Shown here: positions 22,175-34,469 of the stretch, one piece after another
How positions within the stretch are numbered: position 1 is the stretch's first letter
Layout of the letters: every line of letters starts with the position of its first letter
Made by a program: the position numbers and the translations under genes
Origin: Ceratotherium simum simum
Taxonomy: Eukaryota; Chordata; Mammalia; Perissodactyla; Rhinocerotidae
Reading direction: 5' to 3'
Length of the DNA: 64,000 bases
Assembly (NCBI RefSeq): GCF_000283155.1
Contig: NW_004454267.1
Location: 387,769 to 451,768, forward strand
The notes under the pieces: model-generated
Told to the model about the DNA's origin: nothing
Database searches by the model: none
Seen by the model: only the letters and a program-made list of their open reading frames with translations

Positions 22175-24415
22175 ATTTGTTTTATTTATATAGGATTCAC
22201 ATACTGTAAAATTCATCCTTTTAAAGTTTACAATTCAGTGGTTTTTATTATATTCACAAAAGTTCTGCAACCACCACCATTATCTAATTCCAGAACATTT
22301 TCATCACCTCAAAAAGAAGCCATTACAGTCACTCCCCATTCCTCTCTTCCTCTAGCCCCTGACATCCACTAATCTAGTTCTGTCTACGGATTTGCCTATT
22401 CTGGACTTTTCATTTAAATAGAATTATACAATATGTGGCCTTTTGTGTTTGGCTTCTTTTACTTAGCATAATGTTTTCAAGGTTCACCCATTTTGTAGCA
22501 TGTGGCAGTACTCCATTCTTTTTTATGGCTGAATAATATTCCATCAAATGGACGTACCACATTTTGCTTATCCATTCATCAGTTGATGGACATTTGGATT
22601 GTTTCCACATTTTGGTTATTGTGACTAGTGCTACTATGAATGCTGATGTACAAGTGTTTGTGTGGGCAGATGTTTTCAATTATCTTAAATATATACCAAA
22701 GAGTGGGACTTCTGGGTCATAGAGTGATATCTCTATGTTTAACTGAGGAGCTACCAGACTGCTTTCCAAGTAGCCGTACCATTTTACATTCTCACCAGCA
22801 GTGTGTGAGGGTTCCAAGGTTTCAACACTCTCACCAACATTTGGTGCTGTCTTTTTGATTACAGCCATGCTAGCGGACGTGAAGTGGTATCTCAGTGTGG
22901 TTCTAATTTGCATTTGCTGATGACTACTGATGTTGAGCATCTTTTCATGTGCTTATTGGCCATTTGTATATATTCTTTGGAAAAATGTCTATTTAAATCC
23001 TTTGCCAATTTTGTAATTGGGTTATTCGTCGGGTTGTGAGAATTCTTTATGTTAGATCCTTGACTGACATAGGATTTGCAAATATTTTGTCCCATTCTGT
23101 GGATTATCTTTTCACGCACTTGAAGGTATTCTTTGGAGACAAAAGTTTTTAATTTTAATGAAGTCCAATTTATTTTTTTCTTTTGTTACTTTTGCTTTTT
23201 GTTATGTAAACTATTGCTTAATCTGTAAATCATGAAAATTTACACCTGTGTTTTCAGTTTTATAGTTTTAGCATTTTCATTTAGGTCTTTGATTAATTTT
23301 GAATTAATTTTTGTATATAGTATGAGGTAGGGGTCTAACTACATTCCTTTGCATGTGGATATCCAGGTGTCCCAGCACCATTTGTTGAAAAGATTATTCT
23401 TTTTCTATTGAATGGTCTTGGCATCCTTATTGAAAATCAATTGACCATAAACATAAGGGTTCCTTTCTGGGCTCTCAATTCTATTCCATTGATCTATATG
23501 TCTATCTTTATGCCATGACCACTTGACTACTGTAGCTTTGTAGTAAGTTTTGAAATAGGGAAGTGTGAGTATTCCAACTTTGTTCTTTTTCAAGATTGTT
23601 TTGTCTATTTTGGGTCCCTTGAATTTTCATATGAATTTTAGGATTAGCTTGTCAATTTCTGCAAAAAAAATAAGTCAGCTGGGATTTCAATAGGTATTAT
23701 GTTGAATCTGTTGATCAAATTGGGCAGTACTGTCATCTTTACAATATCAAATCTTCCAGTCACTGAACACGGGATGTCTTTCCATTTGTTTACATTTTTT
23801 AAAATCCCTTTCAACTGTGTTTTGTAGTTTTCAGTGTGTGTCTTGCATTTCTTTTGTTAAATTTATTCCTAAGTATTTTATTCTTTTGGATGCTACTGCA
23901 AATGGAATTTTTTTAAATTTTATTTTCAGATTGTTCATTCCTAAGCTTATAGAAATACAATTGATTTTTGTATACTGATCTCATATCCAGCAACCTTGCT
24001 GAACTTGTTTACTCTAATTTTTTTAGTGAATTACTTAGGATTTTCTATATAGAAGATCATGTCATTTATGAATAGAGACAGTTTTACTTCTTCCTTCCCA
24101 ATCTGAATGCCTTTTATTTCTTTTTCTTGCCTAATTTCCACGGCTACAACCTCCAATACCTTGTTAAATTGAAGTGACAAGAGAGGATATCCTTGTCTTA
24201 TTCCTAATCTTACGGGGAAAATAGCCAGTCTTTCATCATTAAATATAATGCAGCTGTGGGGTTTTCGTAAACACCCTTCTTCAGGTTGAAGAAGTTTCTT
24301 TCTATTCCTAGTTTGTTGAGTGTTTTTAATCATGAAAGCCTGTTGGATTTTGTCAAGTTCTTTCTCTGCATCCATTGAGATGATTAGATGGTTTAAATTA
24401 ATTTTTAATTAAAGA
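22175..24415 (-). mobile_element. L1 LINE, antisense, longest copy
   Basis: About 2.2 kb of antisense L1: 3' UTR at the left, then the ORF2 C-terminus, then the reverse transcriptase region ending at about 24400. Minus-strand pieces read the RT segment (DKIQQAFMIK, IRQGYPLLSLQFN, LSLFINDMIFYIENP). The RT active-site FADD box appears as FIND here, and frames are broken, so the copy is inactive. Confidence 0.9.
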
Positions 24416-26099
24416 AAATCATACTAGTTCTCTTTTTAAAAAAATTGTTCAGTATATGTAAGGCTAGGTCTCCCTACTTCTTTCCCAGCCAACCCGATGT
24501 ACCCACTGTTGTCACATTGCTCTGTCTCCTTTCAGATATTTTCCTATGCATGTCTCTGTGTGTGTGGGGGTGGGTAGCTGTCAAAAATATACATGTTTTG
24601 AAAAAACATGGTAAAATATATATATTCTATTTCTTCTCCCTGAGATATCCTCTTGGTCCAAGCTGACACTCCAGTGCCCCATCTTTCTTTTAAGGCTGAG
24701 ATCAAGTCCCTCTTTTCCATGGAAACTTCCAAGGTCATCCCACACATCATATATCTTTTCCTTCTAGTGACAACTTGGATCTTTTCCCCTCACTTGGCCC
24801 CCTTCGGTTATGTTCTTAGCACAGGAGATGTTTGGCTTTGAACAGCATGAACTTTCGTACAGCATACACTGACCCCCTATACATCTTTTGTACCTTGAGG
24901 AACATTTCTAGCTATTGTATAAGGATGGTGCTATAGCCACAGTTAAATCTTGAGCCACTCTGACATCTTTTATACAGCAGGGTTTGTTGGCGTGATGAGC
25001 TGAATTCCACTATCTTACAGACTATGTTTTTCATGCTGTGCCCATAACACAGGCATCCTGCGTGTGGTGAAGTGGGGGTAGGGGGGTCTTACTGCATGGG
25101 AGAATCAGTGACAGAATATCCCCTTTTATAGTTACATACTGGTTACATACCAGGATTCTGGAAGAAACAAAATCTGAAAATCACTATTTTATTGCATTCT
25201 GCTCTTTGTTTCATAAAAAGGAACAGAAAACAGAAAAGTAAAATTGCTGATTCTAGTGTAACAAGCGTAAGTCTCACAAATGAAACAGACTGATGACAAA
25301 GATGGAATTCAAGAAGCATGTGGAAGCCAGGAATCTTTCGCCTCGGTTGGCCATCACTGGACTTAAGCTAACCCGCTGGTGTTCAATTACGGAGGAAAAA
25401 GACCACATTTATAAAATATGTATAAAATGCTGAAAACCTATGTCATCAAAGATTATATCTAAATCGTGGGGTATAATAGAGAGTTTTGTAACTGGTTTTT
25501 AACTCTTTGGGAATAGTCTATTCCTTATAATGTGCAAGTCTATTATTTAGCTTTCACACTTGACTTCAACCCATGTTTTCAGGAATGTGCCATGAACAAA
25601 AAGAGTGGCATGAGGACAACACTGCCTCAGACAGTAAGCTCCTTGTAGTCAAGGACAGTCCCATTTAATGGTCACATAACAAATATTTTGCTGATTGATT
25701 AATTAATTGTATCTCATTGGAATTAATCTAACATCTCGATGGAGAACTCTTTACCAGTGTGTTCACCTCAGTCTGTTTCTCCTACACCAGCTCTGAAGAG
25801 AGCATCAGTATGGAGATCTTTGGCCTCCATGTATCTCCACTGGGATCTGTTCCTGTGGCGGTGTTTACCACCACTGATAGCAAATCTAAACTCATTCCAT
25901 TGATGTCTGACCCTCACACTTGGGTGGAGCCATGCTGCTACCTAGAATGGGAGCTTTGTGTTTACCTGGAAGCTTCTTAACATTGATACTCTAATTGCCA
26001 AATAATCGGAGAGGATGTACACTTTTCAGCACAAGATACACATGCCACAGATGGATTTGGTAAGAATTTTTTAAAGTACATCCTTCCTGAAGGGCCACA
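24416..26099. other. Mostly unassigned intronic DNA
   Basis: About 1.7 kb without a recognised exon or repeat. AT-rich patches and a short G-rich run near 24564-24575 are seen. Old, unrecognisable repeats are likely. Confidence 0.3.
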
Positions 26100-26440
26100 C
26101 GACAATATGGATCAGGAGCTTTACAAAGAAACGCACCTTTTGACCTAGAAATTCCACTTCTAGAATTCCTCCTACATAAACAACCAGACAAATGTACAGA
26201 GATGGCTGCACAAAGATTTATACTGTAGCTTTTATTATAACAATGATAAATTGGAAATAACCAATAGGAAAATGGTCAGAAAAGACAAGTTTTAAAAGAA
26301 AAGGTTACTTTCTATATGTAACTATTTATATATTATTCTATGTATTAAGATTTTTGAGGTTTGGAAAGTTTTACACCAAAATGTCAACAATGACAGAGTT
26401 ATTGGTGATTCAAAATTTTTTTATTTGCTTTATCTGAATT
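26100..26440 (+). mobile_element. L1M 3'-end fragment, sense
   Basis: GACCTAGAAATTCCACTTCT, GATGGCTGCACAAAGATTTA and AATTGGAAATAACCAATAGG are a diverged sense L1 3' tail. Confidence 0.7.
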
Positions 26441-26759
26441 ATCTGAGTTTTCTCATTTCTTTCTGAAGTGAACACGTACTGCTCTCTGTCTGTACATAAT
26501 ATTATTTTTTACGCAATACAAGCCAGTCAACCCAACTTTAAAAGGTTGGATGGTACTTCAAATGACAATTGCAAAATAAGTTTTAGTAGAAATTCTAAAG
26601 CACTCTTCAGGATCTATTTTACAGGGAGTCCTGTTTCTGAGGTCTGGATATTAGATGAAGTTGAAGCAGAAGATATTATAGCTAAGGGTTTTCCCACGGG
26701 CCTCCACATCACAAAAGCTCCCCATCAGGCCACATACCGTAATTGCACATGACTCTTAC
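26441..26759. other. IQCK: Intron just downstream of the IQ exon
   Basis: On the minus strand this begins with the donor GTAAGAGTC at 26759-26751. No other feature is recognised. I could not find the next coding exon (a basic, coiled, Gln/Lys-rich segment in the human protein as I recall it) between here and position 1. Confidence 0.5.
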
Positions 26760-26844
26760 CAGATAGGCTCTCCAGAAGGACTGGATGATGAGGGCTGCTT
26801 CCTCCTCCGTCAGCAGGAGGGAGAGTGGCATCGCTGGCCGTGGG
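26760..26844 (-). CDS. IQCK: IQCK internal exon carrying the IQ motif start
   Basis: This 85-bp internal exon reads on the minus strand with a TTGCTTTTCAG acceptor ending at 26845 and a GTAAGAGTC donor starting at 26759. Joined to the previous exon (split codon CA|C, His), it encodes HPRPAMPLSLLL then TEEEAALIIQSFWRAYL. The last part is the first half of a calmodulin-type IQ motif (IQxxxRAxxx, with Ala at the usual Gly), which would finish in the next exon. Order, splice phase and sequence match IQCK as I remember it; recalled human differences are small (for instance YIQSFWRAC). IQCK is an IQ-motif protein presumed to bind calmodulin and to be expressed in ciliated cells. Some uncertainty remains because identity is by recall, without a search. 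Confidence 0.9.
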
Positions 26845-26849
26845 CTGAA

Positions 26850-27759
26850 AAGCAATGAAATGGTCACAAGCCCATGAGAATCCGTCCTTCACCCTCAGCA
26901 AGGCCTTTGACAACATAATAGCCTCTCTGATTAAGTGCCTCGGCCATTCCCATTCTTAGAAAGCAACAATGTCATTTTTGATAGAAAAATTAAGCCTGAG
27001 TTAGCATGTTTTATTTTAAAATCTGGGATGGATTTTTTGTTTTTAACCAGCATAATCTTAAATCACCGTTAGCCTGCTCTGCTTTGAAGGGCTCAGGTTA
27101 CTAAAGTTGCATGTTAGTCCTCAAGGTGCAACACACATGTTATTGCCATAAGGCTATATAGACATAAAGCAAGAGACAGAGAGAAGCGACCTTTATATAC
27201 TGCAGTATGACAGAGATATAATAAAGGGCTCTTTTTCCAACTTTCTATTGAAGGGAAATTAACTAGTCCTTCTTTACCTGAAAGGAAAATATTGGAATTT
27301 ATCTCTGTTCGGTGTGCATTCCAGTTTAACATGGTTTAAATTCAAGCATATTTTTAAGTTAAGTTCTGTTACTACATCTTAATAAGCAATAAAATATCTC
27401 AAGTGCTAGGTCAGTTGACAGTGTCTGCTCTTGTGGGATTTTTAAGATTATGATGAGATTTTTGATCATAGATACCACGTTTAAAAATCATGGCTAAAGG
27501 TTCTTTTCTTTTTTTTTTTTTCCCTAAAAGTTTTATAGAGATACTAACTGCTGACAAGATCTTACAAGTCTAACTTAATTCTGGTTCCTTATGTTTCCCC
27601 AAAGCACAGCTACCCCTGAAAAGCAAGAGTTAAGACTTTTCAGATATCAAAGAAAGAAATCTCTGAAAGGAATGTGGGTCACAAGGAGGCTGCTCCCAGG
27701 GCAGGATCCCCAGCAATGACCTTGCAAGTGAGGGACTCGCAAGTCCCGGCCACAGAGCC
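26850..27759. other. Unique intronic DNA
   Basis: Repeat-free as far as can be seen, apart from a T-run at about 27509-27522. Close to the IQ exon; possible conserved intronic sequence. Confidence 0.4.
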
Positions 27760-27920
27760 CTCCCTAGTGACAGCCATCATTTGGGTTTACAGTAACTTCC
27801 GCTGTGCAGATGTGGACTAACCTGCCGCAGGTCACACAGCTGGTAGGGGGCCTAATCAGGAACTGGGCCCAGACCCATCCAGTCCCAAAGCCCAGGCTTC
27901 CCTCACAACGCCGTGCTGAG
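27760..27920 (-). repeat. MIR SINE fragment, antisense
   Basis: GCAGGTCACACAGCTGGTAG and AATCAGGAACTGGGCCCAGA are the reversed central MIR core. Confidence 0.7.
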
Positions 27921-28689
27921 AGCACATCTCAACCAGGCAAGCACGTACAGATGCCCAGCAGGGCACAGACTGCAAGGCTAAACAGCAACAATGCACGATT
28001 CTCCAGGATCTGGGGTTTTATCTCCCAAACTTTGACTTAACAACAACAAACTTCCCTGGATATGTACAATTGTGTGAATGAATGAATGCTCTTTTGAATT
28101 ACTCCAGAATAAAGAAATCAAAGCTGGGAAGAACCTTAAAGGTCACTGAGATCATTTCTAGCAAGCAAAGTGTTCCCAAGCTCTGGTTCTCAGGCTGGGC
28201 CAGTCCTTTCTAAGAGACCAAGTAAAGGAGATTCTTCTGTTTGTTTGGAGACATAATTACACCCTTAAAATGACAGCATTGTTAGAGACCTTTCCCTAAT
28301 GTTCTGTTTCCATTTTTATTTGCATGATGTGGTGGCTTTTTTTTTTGGTTCTGTTTTTGTTTTCACTTCTTGCCTAATATCCGGTTTTCTGGGCTGTAAT
28401 GGAACATTCGTATTTTGCTGGAGGCCTGCCACCGGAGGCACATCGGCTCTCACTTTCCACATTAGATGTCTCTCCTCATCCATCGTCCTTATTCTCTAAA
28501 TCACAGTTGTGTGACACCAACAAATCACATCCCTGAAGTAATTCTCCTTCACGAGTTAAGAGTCAACAGCTTCTAGAGAGACCTTGGCGCTTCTAAGGAG
28601 ACCCTGGAAAGCTGGCAGTGAGTTTATGAGAATAACACTATCGTGCGTTCAAACTAGCTGATATTTACCGAGAGCTTTCCGGACTCCCC
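27921..28689. other. Unassigned intronic DNA
   Basis: Contains a GAATGAATGAATG run near 28076 and nothing else I can name. Confidence 0.35.
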
Positions 28690-28810
28690 TTCCACCAGCC
28701 TCACTCCTTGTGCTCCGGCCATGCAGGCCCTTTTCATCTCCTCAAGTGTGCCCTCCCACCTCAAGGTCTTTGCAGAGTAGCTTTCTCTGCCTGTAACAGC
28801 CTCCTGCCCC
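28690..28810 (+). mobile_element. L2 fragment
   Basis: TCACTCCTTGTGCTCCGGCC and CCTCAAGGTCTTTGCAGAGT ... CTTTCTCTGCCTGTAACAG are L2 3'-end motifs. Confidence 0.55.
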
Positions 28811-29084
28811 CAGCCAGGGGCACTGCATATGGCTGTGCAAGCTGCTGCTTACGGGCACCCAGCAGATAGGCCAGAGGGCGCTGAGACCCCACCCACCTCT
28901 GCTTGCTAAGCCGTGCTCATGGGCGTGGGGCCGCATCTGCCCTAGTGTGGGGGTGCCTTTTCCTAATTTGCTCAAAGGCACCTTAGGGTTGGGGGAGGCT
29001 GACACCTCTTTCTCCTGATTCACTCTTGTTCTTTCTTCCCATTTCCACTCAAGTGTTAGGGAAAGATGTCCTGTGATTAGGTCA
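28811..29084. other. Unassigned GC-rich intronic DNA
   Basis: GC-richer than its neighbours, with no exon signals and no named repeat. Confidence 0.35.
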
Positions 29085-29285
29085 GGGCCCAGTGGAGCTC
29101 TGTGTAATTTTCCTCCCTAGTCCTTGGCCCAATTTGGAGACACCAACCCGTGTGATTCTCAAATTAATGCCCAAATCCTCCACTGGACTGAACACTCCAG
29201 AGCGCAGAGACCAGGCCTATGTTTGCTGTTCCCGGCACTTAGGACAACATCTGGCTCGTAGCAGACACTCAATAAACATTTGTGG
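29085..29285 (+). mobile_element. L2 3' terminus fragment
   Basis: GCGCAGAGACCAGGCCTATG and GCAGACACTCAATAAACATT form the L2 3' end; the left limit is uncertain. Confidence 0.7.
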
Positions 29286-29287
29286 CA

Positions 29288-29480
29288 TCAGCCTCTGTGC
29301 CTGGCACAGGGCACTAAGCACTTTCCACACATTATTTCATTAAACCCCACAACATTAACAATTAGCTGTTGTTATCCTTCTTTTAGAGCTGAAGAAACTG
29401 AGGCAGAGAGGGGTGAAGTGACTTGATCGAGGTCACTGCCCATTTCCTGCTGAGATTGCAAACTGGCCAGGAGACAGAGG
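29288..29480 (-). repeat. MIR SINE, antisense
   Basis: GTGCCTGGCACAGGGCACTA, CATTATTTCATTAAACCCCA and AAGAAACTGAGGCAGAGAGG fit reversed MIR. Confidence 0.85.
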
Positions 29481-30588
29481 GAGTGGCCAAGGAAAAGAGA
29501 AGGGCAGCCCACAAGGTCACTAACATGGAATCCAGGGTCTAGCAGCTGCAAGTGTGAAACAGAAGAAAACACAGTCGTTTGCCTAGAAGAAAAAAATGAG
29601 AGGGAGAAAAGCCATGATCACAGAAAATGCCCTCTTCATTAATGCTTACAGTAATAACTCAGCAGGTATGCCTTTGTCTGAAGCTCCACGGGGATATCCT
29701 GTGTCAGGACAGCAGAACAAAGTGGAGTTTGTCACTTGGATCTGAGGGGAGGTTTGATGGCACTGTTCTGCTCAGTTGCAATTTTCCTGCTTTAATGTTT
29801 TTCTCAACTGATGTCATGAAATCCTCAGAGTAACAGTATTCCCAGTTTGGAATAGCAGTAGGAAAGGAAACTGCAAATCTGGGGACACAACAAGCCCGGC
29901 CATCTCGACAAAGGGCTTTTACCAGTAATGAAATCCCGAACCACTTTGCATCACAATGACATCTCCAAAAAGTGAAATGAGATTTCTAATAGGTCTTTAA
30001 GCAGTAAGATGAGACCACCTTGAGTGACATCCCTGCGTTCATGGCTAAATAATGGGGCGCTGTCTCCTGCCCAAAGCAAGAATAAGTATGAGAAAGCCAG
30101 CGTAAATCAGGCCAAATGAAAAGGACTTAATCTTCAGGGCGTAGCGCCTGGGAATTATCAATCATTTCAGCAGGCCCGCCTGAAGGGACGGAAGCCAGGC
30201 CAGGCCCTTTTCTCTCTTTTGGAATCAGTGCCACTGGCTTCAGGTCAAATAAAAATAGAGATGGAGTGGAGGCAACAGCCCATCATCAGGGAGCCAGGGA
30301 GGGGAGGGGAGAGGAGCATGTCAATCACAGGAGAAGGCAGCTGTGGCTCCCTCTGCAAGGGCTTAAACTGGACATCCTCAGAGCAGACGGGTTTACATAT
30401 TCTAACCGGCAAAACAGTGCTGCTAAGTACGTTTCCAAGAACTGTCTTATTGGTAATGCTCGTTTGTCATGTCCTTCTCCTTTCTCCTCAAATGTGAATT
30501 AAATATATTTGAATGGTAAGAACCCATGCTAGAATTCTGAAAAGGAACAAGAATTTATTTTTCTGATTGTGTGTATGTTTATATGTAT
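29481..30588. other. Unique intronic block
   Basis: About 1.1 kb with no recognised repeats. Frames around 30219-30502 overlap in two registers and lack splice support, so no exon is called. Confidence 0.4.
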
Positions 30589-30612
30589 AACACACACACA
30601 CACACAACACAC
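30589..30612. repeat. (CA)n microsatellite
   Basis: A near-perfect CA run with one AA interruption. Confidence 0.95.
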
Positions 30613-31769
30613 AATTCTTTCCCCTTTTTTGGATGCTAAGTAAAAGATTTGCAGGACCTAAAGAAGATATAGCGTGCTTACAAAATACATAAGAGAATCT
30701 GAGAAGTTAGTCTGTATTAATTTCTCCATCCAGTTCTAAGACAACAGGTACTGTCCAAAGTGGCATTTAAGCAGAATAAAGCAGAAAGGAGGAAAGCTTG
30801 CTTTATATTGAAAATTGAATCTTGGAATCCAAATTCTACCCACTTTTCATTAGGTAAGAGATTAAGTTGTTTTCTTGGAACATGAGCACAACCCAGGCGC
30901 AAAGCCATTTACAAAATGACACAGGCCCTAAATCAGCCATCATTCATAGAGCCTTTTAAGAACCCAGTATTTGATATAGTCTACCCATTGTATTCAGCAA
31001 AAGAGATTACCCAGTCCCTACCCTCAGCCTTCACTGGTTTCCCAAACATTCTGCGTTGGAGGCATCACAGCCTTGAGTAATGAACTTCGAATATTTGGAA
31101 AAAGTACATCTCTGGAATCTTCCAGACATGTGGTGACTAGCCCTCAGCACAGAATCTCATAGGATTCTTTCAATTCCAGCCCTCTGTGAGGTGAGGACTA
31201 GCTCCCGAAACCAGGAGGGGAGAGGCGGCTGCATTACTCTCAAGCAGCCTCACAGCTCATTTAGAAATCACAGTTAGTAGGAGGTGATCTTGCTTTCGCC
31301 CCCTCACGAACTCCACCCTGCGAGACCGACAAGCAGTTATTACCCCAGCATCAGGCTGAATCATTCTCCTAAGCTAAACACAGGGTCGAGGCCCATCTTA
31401 CCAACCCCGTCATTGGAAGCTACATATGGGTCCAGTGAACAGCGCTCACGAAACCACACGCTGCCAGACCACGTGCTCGCCCTTGGGCTGCAGGTGTAAC
31501 TATCTCAAAAATCATGGCTGTGCTACTTGGTGCTTTCTGAGAAATACGCCCGGACTGCTATTATTTAGTCTCTCTGTAACTGGTTACATGTTTTCTCTAA
31601 TAACAACTTAAGGAGACCTGCCTCCCCACAAGTCTCCCTCCTCCTGCTCCAAATAGCGAGCAAGGCAAGGGGGACGGGTGCACCGGAAGAGCAGACCACC
31701 TCCCTCCTCACCAGGAGGGGAGGCGCCTCACACCCCTTCCCACCCCTGCAGGGATCTTCACTTGTTTTG
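30613..31769. other. Unique intronic DNA
   Basis: No repeat family or exon recognised. Confidence 0.35.
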
Positions 31770-32205
31770 AGCCATGGACCTCTTTCCACTTCGGCAGTTT
31801 GGATTCCTTCTCAGAATAATGTTTTTAAAAACATAAAAGTAAATACAGAAGATTACAAAGCAAACCAATTATATTGAAATACAGTTATCAAAATGTTAAA
31901 AGAAAACAGTTGGTGATATGGTAATATATGTGCTTCTAAATTAGGCAGTAAATAAGAGCTAATGGCAGGTCAGTTAACTACTCCAGTTTGGAAGGAGCGA
32001 CAAGTGTAAACGATATTTGAGATCACTGTAACAACGGTGAAGATACCTGATGGCGATTAGTGATGAAGTCACAGCCACTGTACGTCCTACTGAGGTTTCC
32101 TGGCCACATTCATAACTCAAAGAGAGGCTCAATTTCAGTTAGAGACTAGTGAAAACAAAGAGGTAATGTGCCCCCTCTTCCAAGTTCAGAGACCCTTGAA
32201 TTAGA
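31770..32205. repeat. Ancient DNA-transposon-like repeat
   Basis: GAATAATGTTTTTAAAAACA, AACCAATTATATTGAAATAC, GTAATATATGTGCTTCTAAA and AGTTCAGAGACCCTTGAATT match an old dispersed mammalian repeat I remember. Ends with GAGCCATGGACCTCTTT and its partial inverse suggest a DNA transposon. The family name is not certain. Confidence 0.5.
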
Positions 32206-32514
32206 GAGTTGTGGCTGGAGCTGGGGAAAGGGGGAAAGATGAGTTTTTCATCCAGGATGAGACTGAAGACTAAAGATTTAAAAATAAACAAGATGAATCC
32301 AAACAGTGAAATGTGACTATCTGAAAACAGAGTGACTGGGAATTTATGGAATTTGGCCAAAAAGCTATTAAAGGGCTGCTTCTCAGATGGAAGAGAGATT
32401 CTGTGTAATACAGTGGGGCAATTACTGGGGAAAATTTTTTTTGTAAAAGTTTCATATTTTTATTCCTCATAAGTTGTGATTCTTCAGTAAACCCATTAAA
32501 TGTTTAAAACAGAA
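32206..32514. other. Unassigned intronic DNA
   Basis: Nothing recognisable. Confidence 0.35.
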
Positions 32515-33381
32515 CTCACTCCCCCCACTCCATTTCAGTAAATGGCTCCCCATTCAGCCAGTCGATCAGGCCTGAAATCTCCAAGTCATCCTTGACTTAT
32601 CTCTCTCTCGCCCCACATCCAATCCATCAACAGGCTTCCTGGTTCCAACATCAAAATATATCCCAAACCCAACCTCTTCTTACTTCCTCCACTCCAAGTT
32701 GCCGTCACCTCCTGCCTCTCTGCTGCATTATTAGGGCTGACTTCAACTTCCCATCCAGCTGCCAGAGTGATCTTTTTAAAAAATAAATTGATTACCTCCA
32801 CCTTCTGCTCAGAACCCTCCAATAGTTTCCTATCATACCTGGAACGAAAAAGAAAACTCCAAACACTTTACCACGGTGTCCAAGGCCCCACCCACGCTGG
32901 GCGCAGCCTGGCCAGCCTCCCTGACTTCATTCCTCCCACTCTCCCGGCCTCCCTCACCTCCTCTTGCCTCACTGGCCAAGTCTGTTCCTGTCTCAGGGCC
33001 TTCGTAGTGGCTGTCCCCTCTGCCTAGAATACTCTTCCTTCCAACCTTTGTAAGTTGGCTCCCTCTGCTTGTCATTCAGGCTTCTGTGCAAATGTCATCT
33101 CCTTAGAGAAGTGAACCTTTCCTGGCTTCTCTACCTAAAGCACTACCACCTCTGACCCAGCCCTGTGACTGTCTATCCACTTACTCTGCTTTATTTTTCT
33201 CCAAAGCGCCTGGGTCTTCTCTACACTATACAACATGTTTATTTGTTAGCTTGCTTATTGTCTGTCTTCCCACTATAACGTAAACTCCACGGGGACCAAG
33301 ACTTTCTCTCTCTTCTCCTCCACTTCATCCATCGTACCTAGAATAGTGCCTGGAACAAGGTAGGCATTTAATAATTATTTT
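32515..33381 (+). mobile_element. L2 LINE 3' end, long copy
   Basis: AGAGTGATCTTTTTAAAAAA, TCTGCTCAGAACCCTCCAAT, GTGTCCAAGGCCCCACCCAC, CCTCTGCCTAGAATACTCTT and GTGCCTGGAACAAGGTAGGC give a nearly continuous L2 ORF2 tail plus 3' UTR. No open frame survives. Confidence 0.9.
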
Positions 33382-33539
33382 GGCCCCACTACCACAAATG
33401 AGGCAGTTGAGTTTTCCACGTTTGGGGGAATTGCAGGGGTCGGCACATCCAGAGTACAATGGGTGAGCCAGGCCCTGGGAAACCACCTTCGTGATCATGG
33501 CATCCTCCGTGCCGGGTAAGTAGACAACAAACATCACTG

Positions 33540-33660
33540 AGTGAATGAATATTATTATAGATAAGGAAACAGAACTTTCTTTAATGTCAGAATTTATCAG
33601 TGGCAGAGCTGAGGTAAAATGCAGCTATTCTATCTTTCACTTGCTGGGTCATTTTGCTAC
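33540..33660 (-). repeat. MIR fragment, antisense
   Basis: ATAGATAAGGAAACAGAACT and AGTGGCAGAGCTGAGG are a decayed reversed MIR core. Confidence 0.5.
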
Positions 33661-33735
33661 TCATGTTTCTTCTTCACTAAAGCAGTAACTACTATTCTCT
33701 TAAGATGAAGGATAAAATAAAAACTATCATTCTTG

Positions 33736-34032
33736 GGCAGGCCCCGTGGCTTAGCGGTTGAGTGCGCGCGCTCCGCTGCTGGCGGCCCGGGTTCGGATCC
33801 CGGGCGCGCACTGACGCACCGCTTCTCCGGCCATGCTGAGGCCGCGTCCCACATACAGCAGCTAGAAGGATGTGCAACTATGACATACAACTATCTCCTG
33901 GGGCTTTGGGGGGGAAAAAAAAGGAGGAGGATTGGCAATAGATGTTAGCTCAAAGCTGGTCTTCCTCAGCAAAAAGAGGAGGATTAGCACGGATGTTAGC
34001 TCAGGGCTGATCTTCCTCACACACACACACAA
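33736..34032 (+). mobile_element. ERE-type SINE, long body subfamily
   Basis: Head GGGCAGGCCCCGTGGCTTAG, B box GGTTCGGATCC, then a distinct GATGTGCAACTATGACATAC and TCTCCTGGGGCTTTGGGG body and two GGATGTTAGCTC 3' modules, ending in a CA/A tail. The target duplication CTATCATTCTT occurs at about 33723 and 34036. The same long-body type occurs at 58046. Confidence 0.93.
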
Positions 34033-34046
34033 AAAATCTATCATTC

Positions 34047-34469
34047 TTTGAATACCTACTGTGAACACTCTGCAGTGGATAGCTTTAATTTTTATCTGCC
34101 CATCATACCCTCTTCTCTTCTTGTGGTTCAGCCCTCAGGTTTTGCTTCGTCAGATCCCCCTCCCTGAGTTGGGGGGAGTGGGGGTCACAGTGTCTTGCCC
34201 TCCCATGGCCGAGGGGTGCACCTGGGACCCAAGCTCAGCCAAGCAGGTGCTTTTTCCCTGGAATGGGAATCTTGAGTGGACTGGTAGAGCCTAGAGGATT
34301 CTTTCTGGCAGTGGTGTCTTGAAAACATGGGTCTGCACTCCCTGGACCCTTGGACCTGCTTTCTAAGGCCAGGTCCTTACCTTTTCCTTCATATCTGTGA
34401 GTTATCGTTTTTCTTCCGGTACATACCCTTTTTCTTAAGTAGCCCTTAACTTTCTGTTACTTGCAACAT
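34047..34469. other. Unassigned intronic DNA
   Basis: No repeat or exon recognised. Confidence 0.35.
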
